Assembly: GCA_023263045.1 (NCBI GenBank) | Contig: JALQXU010000066.1 | Coordinates: 1 to 5,019, forward strand | Reading direction: 5' to 3' | From: Pontimonas sp. | Lineage (GTDB): Bacteria; Actinomycetota; Actinomycetes; Actinomycetales; Microbacteriaceae | DNA: 5,019 nt | Part shown: in pieces, positions 1 to 4,240 of the stretch | How positions within the stretch are numbered: the stretch's first letter is position 1 | How the letters are laid out: every line of letters starts with the position of its first letter | Translations under genes and position numbers: made by a program | The notes under the pieces: model-generated | Told to the model about the DNA's origin: nothing | Seen by the model: only the letters and a program-made list of their open reading frames with translations | Databases searched by the model: none

Positions 1-684
1 AGCTGGTGTGGCATTAGCGGGGGTGATCAGAGAGATGCTGAGTGTGGCAAAAAGGGTCTGGTCGCTCAGGTAATCGCGTTGCGACTGGAGAGAATCAAGC
101 TCGGCTTGGCGCTCCGACAACGCAGACTCCACAGCGATGAGATCAGACGTGCTGGCCGCTTCGGCGAGGAGCTCGTTCAGCCTCTCAATGGCCGCCTCGA
201 GAACATCGATGCGGGCATCGAGGTCTATCTTCTGCAGTGATACATCGACGCTGTTGAGGGAGACTTCCTGAACATCACCCAACTCTTGGATGCTCTCCAC
301 GGTGGCATCGAGTACGTCATAGGGAATCCGAGCCTCGAGATAGGAACTGGGCTGTCCATAGTCGACCGGTGTGTAGTCCGAGCGCGAGGCAATGCGTCCA
401 CCGGCAGCCTCCACGACGCCTGTGATCTCATTGGCCGTCTCGGAGGGTGAGTCGACGGACAGCGACAGGTACCCGGTGCGGATAATGTCGGGTTCAAAGG
501 ATGCAGCGCTCTCATCCGCACGGCCCTGCATATCCATCTCCACAGCCATGTCCTCGGTGAAGGCGATGTCAGGAGTACCCATCGAGACACTGGTCTCTTC
601 GGGAGAATCGGCCATGGGCGAACAGCCGGTCAGCGCCAGAAGTGCGGTGAGAGATAGGGCTAAAACTTTGGTCATAAACGTCAT
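1..684 (-). CDS. DUF4349 domain lipoprotein (C-terminus beyond left edge)
   Basis: An uninterrupted minus-strand frame of 228 codons runs from ATG at 684 to the left edge with no stop, so the gene is partial at its 3' end. Residues 1-21 form a lipoprotein signal peptide: short basic start, leucine/alanine-rich core and lipobox LTGC with C21 as the lipidation site. Residues 22-66 are an acidic, Met/Ser-rich linker. From about 67 (DIIRTGYLSLSVDS) the protein matches the DUF4349 pattern: a first beta/alpha unit, AGGRIAS, YLEARIPYDVLDA, then SLQKIDLDARIDVLEAAIERL entering a long helical, probably coiled-coil stretch (about 154-208), then the closing strand TLFATLSISL. Family members usually end in a transmembrane helix, which would lie outside the window. 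Function is unknown; a membrane-anchored envelope role is inferred. The second ATG (675) would shorten the basic n-region and lacks a -10 box at the right distance, so 684 is preferred. Confidence 0.88.
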   Translation of the reverse strand, partial: MTFMTKVLALSLTALLALTGCSPMADSPEETSVSMGTPDIAFTEDMAVEMDMQGRADESAASFEPDIIRTGYLSLSVDSPSETANEITGVVEAAGGRIASRSDYTPVDYGQPSSYLEARIPYDVLDATVESIQELGDVQEVSLNSVDVSLQKIDLDARIDVLEAAIERLNELLAEAASTSDLIAVESALSERQAELDSLQSQRDYLSDQTLFATLSISLITPANATPA

Positions 685-690
685 GGCTTC

Positions 691-696
691 ACCCTA
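691..696 (-). promoter_or_regulatory. Putative leaderless -10 box (TAGGGT) of the DUF4349 gene
   Basis: Reading the minus strand, TAGGGT fits TANNNT and is separated by 6 nt from the ATG at 684, so transcription would start at or next to the start codon. No good -35 hexamer is visible at 16-18 nt; the CGGTNACAA repeats occupy that position instead, which fits an activator-dependent promoter. An SD reading of the same bases (AGGG, 7 nt before ATG) is also possible. Confidence 0.4.
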
Positions 697-706
697 GAGC
701 CGCGCC

Positions 707-736
707 CGGTCACAACTCGGTTACAACCGGTAACAA
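707..736. repeat. Three phased CGGTNACAA direct repeats; candidate response-regulator site
   Basis: CGGTCACAA (707-715), CGGTTACAA (718-726) and CGGTAACAA (728-736) are near-identical direct repeats starting 11 and 10 bp apart, so all face the same side of the helix. Direct repeats with about 11 bp period are typical of OmpR/PhoB-family response regulators. The core resembles the TCACA/GTNAC motifs described for mycobacterial PhoP and actinobacterial MtrA. The array lies between the divergent DUF4349 lipoprotein and hydrolase genes. Relative to the proposed minus-strand start of transcription it covers roughly -24 to -53, replacing or overlapping the -35. The identity of the regulator is inference. 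Confidence 0.5.
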
Positions 737-754
737 ATCCCTATGCAGTTTCCT

Positions 755-775
755 TATGCTCGAGCGCGCGATACT
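755..775 (+). promoter_or_regulatory. Possible -10 boxes for the first hydrolase gene
   Basis: Two candidates occur: TATGCT (755-760), which would give a short leader, and GATACT (770-775), which sits 6 nt before ATG 782 and would give a leaderless message. Neither has a clear TTGACA-like -35. The third CGGTNACAA repeat lies where the -35 of the first candidate would be. Only inspection supports these. Confidence 0.25.
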
Positions 776-781
776 GGGGGT

Positions 782-1615
782 ATGGGAATACTGGATGCCC
801 TTTTCGGACCGAAGGCTCCCTCTCTTCACGTTGCGGTGGACGAGGGTGTCGGCCACCCCGTCATTTTGCTCCACGGTTTAGCCTCCACCTCTGCCACCTG
901 GGACATGGTGGTCCCCCTGCTACGAGACAACCACCGCGTGATTTCGATAGACCTCTTGGGCTTTGGTGAGTCTCCAGCTCCCGCGATTGCGACGTACACT
1001 CTCGAAGAGCACGTCGCCTCGGTGGAGCGCACTCTGCGCTCGCTCGGGATTCGGGGGCGAGCCACCCTCGTGGGTCATTCGTTGGGTTCATTGATAGCTG
1101 CTCGCTACGCGGCACGAAACCCGTCGCTACTGTCGCACCTGATACTAGTGTCGCCGCCGATTTATTTGCCCGGTGAGGCCGTGCTCGATCCGCTGGAGCG
1201 ATTCCAGATGGAGGCCTACAAGAAACTCCACAGCTATATGCGCACCAACCGCACCTTCACCGAAGCAGCAGCTCGAGCAGCCTCGCTCTTGGTCCCGATG
1301 AAGGGGGGCCTCGAGGTTACCGAGAAAAATTGGCGGGCCGTCAGTCTCTCCCTCGAGCACTGCATCGAAACTCAAACTGCAGTGACCGACTTAGCCCAGG
1401 TGAGAATCCCCGTGGACGCCATCTGGGGGACCAGGGATCCCTTCATGGCACCGGCCGGATTGCGCCTCATCGAGCGCATGCGAGGGGTGGCTTCCACCAA
1501 GGTGGATGGCGCAGACCATGTCATTCGAGAGAAGTTTGCCGAAGAGATTGCACGATTGGTCAATAACCCGAGTCCGCCGACCACCCCGATTCGGGTGGTG
1601 AAAGAGCGGGCCTAG
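782..1615 (+). CDS. Alpha/beta hydrolase fold protein
   Basis: A 277-aa alpha/beta hydrolase. Visible elements, in order: strand and oxyanion-hole HG in HPVILLHGLAS (about 26-35), the VISIDLLGFGES strand-turn (53-64), nucleophile elbow GHSLGS with S100, acid residue D219 in WGTRDP, and H246 in DGADH, giving a full Ser-Asp-His triad. The segment about 125-200 forms the helical cap. The protein has no signal peptide and is probably cytoplasmic. Substrate cannot be told: esterase, lipase-like and C-C hydrolase members share this layout. The frame also opens at ATG 743, but MGILDALFG at 782 looks like a natural N-terminus. GATACT (770-775) lies 6 nt before it as a possible leaderless -10, whereas 743 lacks both an SD and a good -10. 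The GGGGG just before 782 is only 1 nt away, too close for a normal SD. The C-terminal tail after 260 is Pro/Thr-rich and unstructured. Confidence 0.88.
   Translation: MGILDALFGPKAPSLHVAVDEGVGHPVILLHGLASTSATWDMVVPLLRDNHRVISIDLLGFGESPAPAIATYTLEEHVASVERTLRSLGIRGRATLVGHSLGSLIAARYAARNPSLLSHLILVSPPIYLPGEAVLDPLERFQMEAYKKLHSYMRTNRTFTEAAARAASLLVPMKGGLEVTEKNWRAVSLSLEHCIETQTAVTDLAQVRIPVDAIWGTRDPFMAPAGLRLIERMRGVASTKVDGADHVIREKFAEEIARLVNNPSPPTTPIRVVKERA
1580..1599. terminator. Weak hairpin at the end of the first hydrolase gene
   Basis: ACCACCC (1580-1586) and GGGTGGT (1593-1599) form a perfect 7-bp G+C-rich stem with a 6-nt loop, inside the last codons of the plus-strand hydrolase and just past the stop of the convergent hydrolase. 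There is no T-run on either strand, so intrinsic termination is doubtful. It could still slow or end transcription in both directions. Confidence 0.2.
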
Positions 1616-2367
1616 CCCAGGTAGCGCAGGATTGCCGCGATGGTGTCCTGGGGTTTGTCTCGGTGCACGCTGTGCCCAGCGCCCTCGATGACCTCGTAGG
1701 TCATCTGGTCATTGGCCTCGACCATCCGCTTCGCATAGTCGTTGCAGAACATCGACCCTTGTGACGGGTCTGCGCCAATCACGTGGGTAGGGATGGTGAC
1801 GGTGGTGGCTTCCCTCGTCACATTCCACGGATCGTTATCGAACACCGCGTGCTCCAGGGCAAACAAACTGGCTTGTCGATGAGCCTGGACTTTGATCTCG
1901 ACATCCAGCGGGTGCCAGTGCGGATTCGCCTCCCGAATCTCGTCCACCCCCTGGTGGAGGTGCCCCTGGCGCTGATTCTCGAGAACCTGTTCTCGGGTGG
2001 CATCGCCCAGCTCGAGAGCAGGATCTAACAGAATGAGCCGCTTCGTCCAGGAGGGATCGTGGTGGGCGGCGACAACCGCGCTTGCGGCACCAATGGAGTG
2101 GCCGATGACGACATCCCAGCTCCCACCGCCATCGGGAGTCGTGTGACGAAGGTCTTCAGCAAAGTCTGCAATCCGATAGCTGCTCGCTCGTGGAGCAGCA
2201 CCGTGTCCACGAAGATCAATAGCGGTGACCGACCAGCCAGCGTCAGCTAGAGCCTCGGAAACCTGCCAGGTCGTGGCTGCGGAAGAACCGAGCCCATGCA
2301 CAACGAGTGCCCTTCTCGTGCTATCCGTTGCTCCCCAATGAAGCCTGGGGAGAGTAAGAGCGACCAT
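1612..2367 (-). CDS. Alpha/beta hydrolase fold protein (second, distinct)
   Basis: A 251-aa alpha/beta hydrolase with all core elements: LVVHGLGSSAATTW with oxyanion HG at 24-25, VTAIDLRGHGAAP (48-59), nucleophile elbow GHSIGAAS with S91, D200 in VIGADPS, and H232 in GAGHSVHRDKP. The IDLRGHG and GAGHSVHRDKP signatures are those of the broad hydrolase/haloperoxidase-like group, many of which are generic esterases; the substrate cannot be assigned. No signal peptide is seen. The protein is only distantly similar to the adjacent hydrolase (different cap, spacing and flanks), so recent duplication is unlikely. Its TAG stop overlaps the neighbour's TAG stop on the opposite strand in the sequence CTAG. 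The start ATG at 2367 has TAGACT 6 nt upstream (leaderless -10). GAGG is also present, but only 2 nt away. Confidence 0.88.
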   Translation of the reverse strand: MVALTLPRLHWGATDSTRRALVVHGLGSSAATTWQVSEALADAGWSVTAIDLRGHGAAPRASSYRIADFAEDLRHTTPDGGGSWDVVIGHSIGAASAVVAAHHDPSWTKRLILLDPALELGDATREQVLENQRQGHLHQGVDEIREANPHWHPLDVEIKVQAHRQASLFALEHAVFDNDPWNVTREATTVTIPTHVIGADPSQGSMFCNDYAKRMVEANDQMTYEVIEGAGHSVHRDKPQDTIAAILRYLG

Positions 2368-2373
2368 GCCCTC

Positions 2374-2379
2374 AGTCTA
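2374..2379 (-). promoter_or_regulatory. Putative leaderless -10 box (TAGACT) of the second hydrolase gene
   Basis: On the minus strand TAGACT fits TANNNT and ends 6 nt before ATG 2367, so the message would begin at the start codon. A perfect 4-4-4 palindrome CCTGTTTTCAGG (2386-2397) fills the space where the spacer and -35 would be and could be an operator. No convincing -35 is visible. Confidence 0.4.
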
Positions 2380-2426
2380 GAGGCGCCTGTTTTCAGGGGT
2401 ATCCGGAGCCCGTGGAGAGTGCCTGC

Positions 2427-2442
2427 ATTATGCTGGCATTAT
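2427..2442. promoter_or_regulatory. Imperfect inverted repeat, candidate operator of the toxin-antitoxin operon
   Basis: ATTATGC (2427-2433), TG, GCATTAT (2436-2442) is an inverted repeat with 6 of 7 positions paired. The same bases also give GCATTAT twice in direct order, 11 bp apart (2425-2431 and 2436-2442), and the shorter palindrome GCATTATGC. It overlaps a possible -10, TATGCT (2429-2434). Ribbon-helix-helix antitoxins usually bind such short A/T-centred repeats to repress their own operon, so autoregulation is the likely role. Confidence 0.4.
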
Positions 2443-2445
2443 CCC

Positions 2446-2456
2446 TATCGTAGGAG
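2446..2456 (+). promoter_or_regulatory. Leaderless -10 (TATCGT) and overlapping SD (AGGAG) deciding the antitoxin start
   Basis: TATCGT (2446-2451) lies 7 nt before ATG 2459, the leaderless arrangement. AGGAG (2452-2456) is only 2 nt from that ATG but 5 nt from the next in-frame codon, GTG 2462, which would begin MVNITIRD, close to typical antitoxin N-termini. An upstream promoter at TATGCT would make a leadered message using GTG, while TATCGT would make a leaderless one using ATG. The two products differ by one residue. Confidence 0.35.
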
Positions 2457-2458
2457 CC

Positions 2459-2692
2459 ATGGTGGTCAACATAACTATTCGAGACGTACCCCCGGAGGTC
2501 CGAGATGTCCTTGCGGCGCGCGCCAAAAGACGCGGGCAGTCCTCCCAAGAGTTTCTGAAAGCCGCGCTCCTGGATATCGCGGCGAAACGTGACAAGGAGG
2601 AAGTACTGGCGAGCATAGATGCCAGGCGAGCCAGGTTGCCGAAGATCGACGTGATGTCTTTGCTGGTGAGAGACGATGACGGTCGTTATTGA
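2459..2692 (+). CDS. vapB: Ribbon-helix-helix antitoxin (VapB/FitA-like)
   Basis: A 77-aa protein with the FitA-type Arc/MetJ fold. The N-terminal strand NITIRDV (4-10) would pair between two subunits and enter the DNA major groove. It is followed by PPEVRDVLAARAKRRGQSS (helix A, about 11-28) and a helix B running to about 43 (QEFLKAALLDIAAK). The charged C-terminal part (44-77, ending LLVRDDDGRY) is the usual toxin-wrapping segment. It lies directly ahead of, and overlaps by 17 bp, a PIN-domain toxin gene, which makes the antitoxin assignment strong. It is expected to neutralise the toxin and, with it, repress the operon at the inverted repeat just upstream. Translation may start at ATG 2459 or GTG 2462. 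The VapB name follows the partner; by sequence it is closer to the FitA subgroup. Confidence 0.85.
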   Translation: MVVNITIRDVPPEVRDVLAARAKRRGQSSQEFLKAALLDIAAKRDKEEVLASIDARRARLPKIDVMSLLVRDDDGRY

Positions 2693-3071
2693 TGCGGGGG
2701 TTGCCCTCGCCGCTCTCCTCAATGACGATGAGCACACTGCATGGGCTCGAGCGATTATGGCGGGGGGAGATCTCGCAGGGCCTGAGCTACTGAGTGTCGA
2801 GGTTGCCCACTTGCTTAGAAAATCGGTGTCACAGGGTCTGCTCACCGCCCAAAAGGGTCATGATGCGCTTATTGACCTACGAGACGCAGTAGATGACTTC
2901 TACCCTCACGGACCTTTCGTGCCTCGCATGTGGGAGCTCCACCCCAACGTCACCAGCTACGACGCGACGTATGTGGTACTCGCGGAGTCTTTAGGAGCTC
3001 CTCTCGCAACATTGGACCGCAAACTCTGCGCAGCACCGGGCACACGGTGTGAGTTTCTCTCGCCGTCTTAG
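2676..3071 (+). CDS. vapC: PIN-domain ribonuclease toxin (VapC family)
   Basis: A 131-aa PIN-domain protein of usual VapC length. The four acidic residues of the metal-binding active site are in place: D6 in VVIDAGV, E42 in LLSVEVAHLLRK, D96 in SYDATYVVLAE and D114 in LATLDRKL. VapC toxins are Mg/Mn-dependent endoribonucleases that cut tRNA or rRNA and stop translation when free of antitoxin; the exact RNA target cannot be read from the sequence. The gene starts inside the antitoxin gene (17-bp overlap), with GGTGAG (2665-2670) 5 nt before its ATG, so the two are translationally coupled. All catalytic residues are present and the frame is intact, so the toxin should be active. Its TAG stop overlaps the TAA of the convergent acetyltransferase within TTAG (3068-3071). 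Confidence 0.92.
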   Translation: MTVVIDAGVALAALLNDDEHTAWARAIMAGGDLAGPELLSVEVAHLLRKSVSQGLLTAQKGHDALIDLRDAVDDFYPHGPFVPRMWELHPNVTSYDATYVVLAESLGAPLATLDRKLCAAPGTRCEFLSPS

Positions 3072-3085
3072 GAGAGTTTCTTTTC
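3057..3085 (+). terminator. Weak terminator-like hairpin with T-rich tail after vapC
   Basis: CTCTC (3057-3061) can pair with GAGAG (3072-3076) across a 10-nt loop, followed by TTTCTTTTC (3077-3085). The stem is short and overlaps the vapC stop codon and the end of the convergent gene. It is the only sequence near this junction resembling an intrinsic terminator for the toxin operon. Confidence 0.2.
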
Positions 3086-3517
3086 CATAAAGACACTCAG
3101 AGGATCATCCACATAGTCGCCAAAAGGTGGACGAATGTTGTACCCCAGCGACTCAAATAGGCTCATCGCCTCGGGCTGGTGGATTCCCGTTTCCAGTCGC
3201 ACGAGAGTATGCCGAGCGTCTAGTGCCCTGCTGTGAAGCTCGGACATTAACACACGAGCAACACCTTGCCCGCGGAACTCTTGACTGACGAACAACCTTT
3301 TCACCTCGGCGTAGTCGGGGTGGTGGACATACCCCACGCACCCAATCGGCGTATCGAGTTGCTCAGCGGCGAGCAACATGTTGCCTTCTTTGGTGAAATC
3401 CGTGGGATCCACCAGATGGTTGCTTTCTTCGGGGTAGAGGGATTGCAACAAGATGGTGGATGCCTCCATCAGGTGGGCCACCTGTGAAGGCCGAGCCTCG
3501 CGAATAACAAGAGTCAT
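3068..3517 (-). CDS. GNAT family N-acetyltransferase
   Basis: A 149-aa GNAT protein. The acetyl-CoA pyrophosphate-binding motif A is clear: AEVKRLFVSQEFRGQGVARVLM, with R82-G-Q-G-V-A87 as the Q/RxxGxG/A loop. It is followed by VRLETGIHQPEAMSLFESLGY (about 106-126), the motif B region, and a C-terminal FGDYVDDPLSVFMEKKL typical of a small-GNAT subgroup with SVFxEKxL endings. It transfers an acetyl group from acetyl-CoA to an amine; the substrate is unknown. The frame continues open upstream to 3673, but that extension is Gly/Arg-rich, unlike any GNAT, and overlaps the upstream gene, so MTLVIREARPSQ at 3517 is taken as the start. It lies 8 bp after the ABM-domain gene on the same strand, so the two form an operon. 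No strong SD is seen, so translation may depend on coupling to the upstream gene. Confidence 0.9.
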   Translation of the reverse strand: MTLVIREARPSQVAHLMEASTILLQSLYPEESNHLVDPTDFTKEGNMLLAAEQLDTPIGCVGYVHHPDYAEVKRLFVSQEFRGQGVARVLMSELHSRALDARHTLVRLETGIHQPEAMSLFESLGYNIRPPFGDYVDDPLSVFMEKKLS

Positions 3518-3525
3518 GGCCTGGC

Positions 3526-3840
3526 CTAGAGGGAGCCCGGGTAGGACGAGTTCGCCACACCATACATTTCGCGCACCTCTACATCGCGGGCGAGGAGACC
3601 CTCGAGACCGCTTTGGATTCGCGCCACGGGCTCCAGCTCGAGGTGTGCCTGCCACAGCTCCCGTGTGGCCCATTTCTCGACCAGCACGAGCATGCCCTCG
3701 ACTTCTTCATGGAGGGCATACAGTTCGCACCCCTCTTCCCGATGAACATCGGGAATGGCGTCCTGCAGCACTGCTTTGACAGCGTCGTATTGGCCCGGTT
3801 TTGGCGCGAAGGTCGCAATGACAATGCAGGGGTTGTCCAT
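3526..3840 (-). CDS. Antibiotic biosynthesis monooxygenase (ABM) domain protein
   Basis: A 104-aa single-domain ABM/YgiN-like protein. It has the N-terminal strand CIVIATFAPKPGQ, the helix YDAVKAVLQDAIPDVHREEGC (19-38), strand ELYALHEEVEGMLVLVEKW (39-57), and the hallmark EKWATRELWQAHLE with E55, W57 and H66, ending in a further helix and strand. Such proteins form dimeric ferredoxin-like barrels; characterised members oxidise quinols or polyketide intermediates without a cofactor, but many homologues have no proven activity. A housekeeping quinone or stress role is inferred. Start ATG 3840 is supported by AGAGG 7 nt upstream. The longer open frame to 4074 covers a divergent gene and is not used. 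It heads a two-gene operon with the acetyltransferase 8 bp downstream. Confidence 0.87.
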   Translation of the reverse strand: MDNPCIVIATFAPKPGQYDAVKAVLQDAIPDVHREEGCELYALHEEVEGMLVLVEKWATRELWQAHLELEPVARIQSGLEGLLARDVEVREMYGVANSSYPGSL

Positions 3841-3864
3841 GTTGAATCCTCTCAAGCTGAACTC

Positions 3865-3870
3865 AGCGTA
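3865..3870 (-). promoter_or_regulatory. Putative -10 (TACGCT) of the ABM-acetyltransferase operon
   Basis: On the minus strand TACGCT fits TANNNT. A start about 7 nt downstream, near 3858, would give an 18-nt leader carrying AGAGG 7 nt before the ATG. This is the only first gene in the window that clearly has a leadered, SD-type arrangement. The -35 region (about 3888-3893) is not recognisable and overlaps the start of the divergent gene. Confidence 0.35.
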
Positions 3871-3879
3871 GCTGCCGGA

Positions 3880-3885
3880 TACGCT
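3880..3885 (+). promoter_or_regulatory. Putative leaderless -10 (TACGCT) of the micro-membrane protein pair
   Basis: TACGCT ends 6 nt before ATG 3892, so transcription would begin at the start codon. A partial -35, CTGAAC (3857-3862), lies 17 nt upstream. The box is part of a palindrome, GGATA-CGCT-TATCC (3877-3890). It also forms an inverted repeat with the opposite-strand -10 (AGCGTA 3865-3870, 9 nt, TACGCT). The two divergent promoters therefore overlap and probably compete. Confidence 0.45.
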
Positions 3886-3891
3886 TATCCC

Positions 3892-4065
3892 ATGAAGAAT
3901 CCGTTTCTCATCACAGGTGTGCTCTCGATTGCGCTGTGGGTGACCATCCGCGAGCAGGCGTTCGAAGCTGACCCGTTTCTCGCGACCATCGCAACGGTCT
4001 TGCTTCTGGGTTACGGACTCTTTGGAATCTTCTCGTCGCTTCGTAAAAAGCCAGACCAGGAGTAA
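3892..4065 (+). CDS. Small two-helix membrane protein (57 aa), unknown function
   Basis: A 57-aa protein, not recognised by family. It begins MKNPFLITGVLSIALW and has two hydrophobic segments, about 5-19 and 29-48, joined by a short acidic/basic hinge (TIREQAFEADPF). It ends in a basic tail SSLRKKPDQE, which by the positive-inside rule places the C-terminus in the cytoplasm. It starts at ATG 3892; the frame is open further upstream but would run through the divergent ABM gene, and the leaderless -10 at 3880-3885 fits ATG 3892 exactly. The next gene starts 2 nt after its stop and has its SD inside this gene's last codons, so the two are coupled. The hydrophobic pattern, promoter and coupling make a real gene likely; the function is unknown. 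Confidence 0.7.
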   Translation: MKNPFLITGVLSIALWVTIREQAFEADPFLATIATVLLLGYGLFGIFSSLRKKPDQE

Positions 4066-4067
4066 GC

Positions 4068-4229
4068 ATGTCACTGCTAGCCCACGGGGCGTGGGTGGCC
4101 CTTGTTTTAGTGCTGGGAGCGCTCGCCATCGTCTCGCTCTGGTCCGATGTGTGGGAGGCGTACGTCAGCGCCTTCGTGATCGCTGGCGCGCTCTATGGCG
4201 TGGCGCGGTGGCGGGCGCGACGCCGGTAA
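4068..4229 (+). CDS. Small two-helix membrane protein (53 aa), unknown function
   Basis: A 53-aa frame, ATG 4068 to TAA 4227-4229. It has two hydrophobic segments, about 8-24 (WVALVLVLGALAIVSLW) and 33-46 (VSAFVIAGALYGVA), separated by a short acidic hinge SDVWEAY. It ends in a strongly basic tail RWRARRR, so both termini are probably cytoplasmic. A good SD, AGGAG (4058-4062), lies 5 nt before the ATG, within the end of the preceding small gene, which makes translational coupling near certain if the gene is real. Its topology copies that of the preceding 57-aa protein without obvious sequence similarity, so the two may form a heteromeric membrane unit; this is inference. No family is recognised. 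Its stop is 4 nt from the stop of the convergent Pr6Pr gene. Confidence 0.65.
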   Translation: MSLLAHGAWVALVLVLGALAIVSLWSDVWEAYVSAFVIAGALYGVARWRARRR

Positions 4230-4240
4230 GGGCTTAGCCC
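4230..4240. terminator. Short hairpin at the convergent junction
   Basis: GGGC (4230-4233), loop TTA, GCCC (4237-4240) forms a 4-bp G+C stem lying in the gap between the convergent stops; the loop is the stop codon of the minus-strand gene. There is no T-run. It is too short to be a convincing intrinsic terminator but is the only structure available here. Confidence 0.15.

Noticed and set aside
225..697. Open frames of 101 and 121 codons over the left-edge gene
   Set aside because: They are shadows of the DUF4349 lipoprotein frame, which carries a lipobox and continuous family similarity to the edge.
743..781. Earlier ATG (743) for the first hydrolase
   Set aside because: No SD and only a poor -10 (TAACAA) precede it; the 13 extra residues do not fit the fold. 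It cannot be excluded without transcript mapping.
782..2367. The two neighbouring alpha/beta hydrolases as a recent tandem duplication
   Set aside because: They share only fold-level motifs; cap regions, termini and spacing between catalytic residues differ, and they are in opposite orientation.
2393..2845. 150-codon minus-strand open frame over the toxin-antitoxin genes
   Set aside because: It is antisense to vapB and vapC, shows no domain, and its composition is that of a shadow frame.
3041..3051. Palindrome CACACGGTGTG near the end of vapC
   Set aside because: It lies in coding sequence, its loop would be too small for a hairpin and there is no T-run directly after it.
3518..3673. Upstream extension of the acetyltransferase frame by 52 residues
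   Set aside because: The extension is Gly/Arg/Pro-rich, lacks family similarity and overlaps the ABM gene on the same strand; MTLVIREARP at 3517 is a normal GNAT start.
3613..3891. Plus-strand open frame leading into the 57-aa membrane protein
   Set aside because: It is antisense to the ABM gene; only the part from ATG 3892 shows membrane-protein character and has a fitting -10 box.
3841..4074. Upstream extension of the ABM frame by 78 residues
   Set aside because: It runs antisense through the small membrane gene at 3892-4065, while ATG 3840 has a good SD (AGAGG, 7 nt away) and begins the ABM fold directly.
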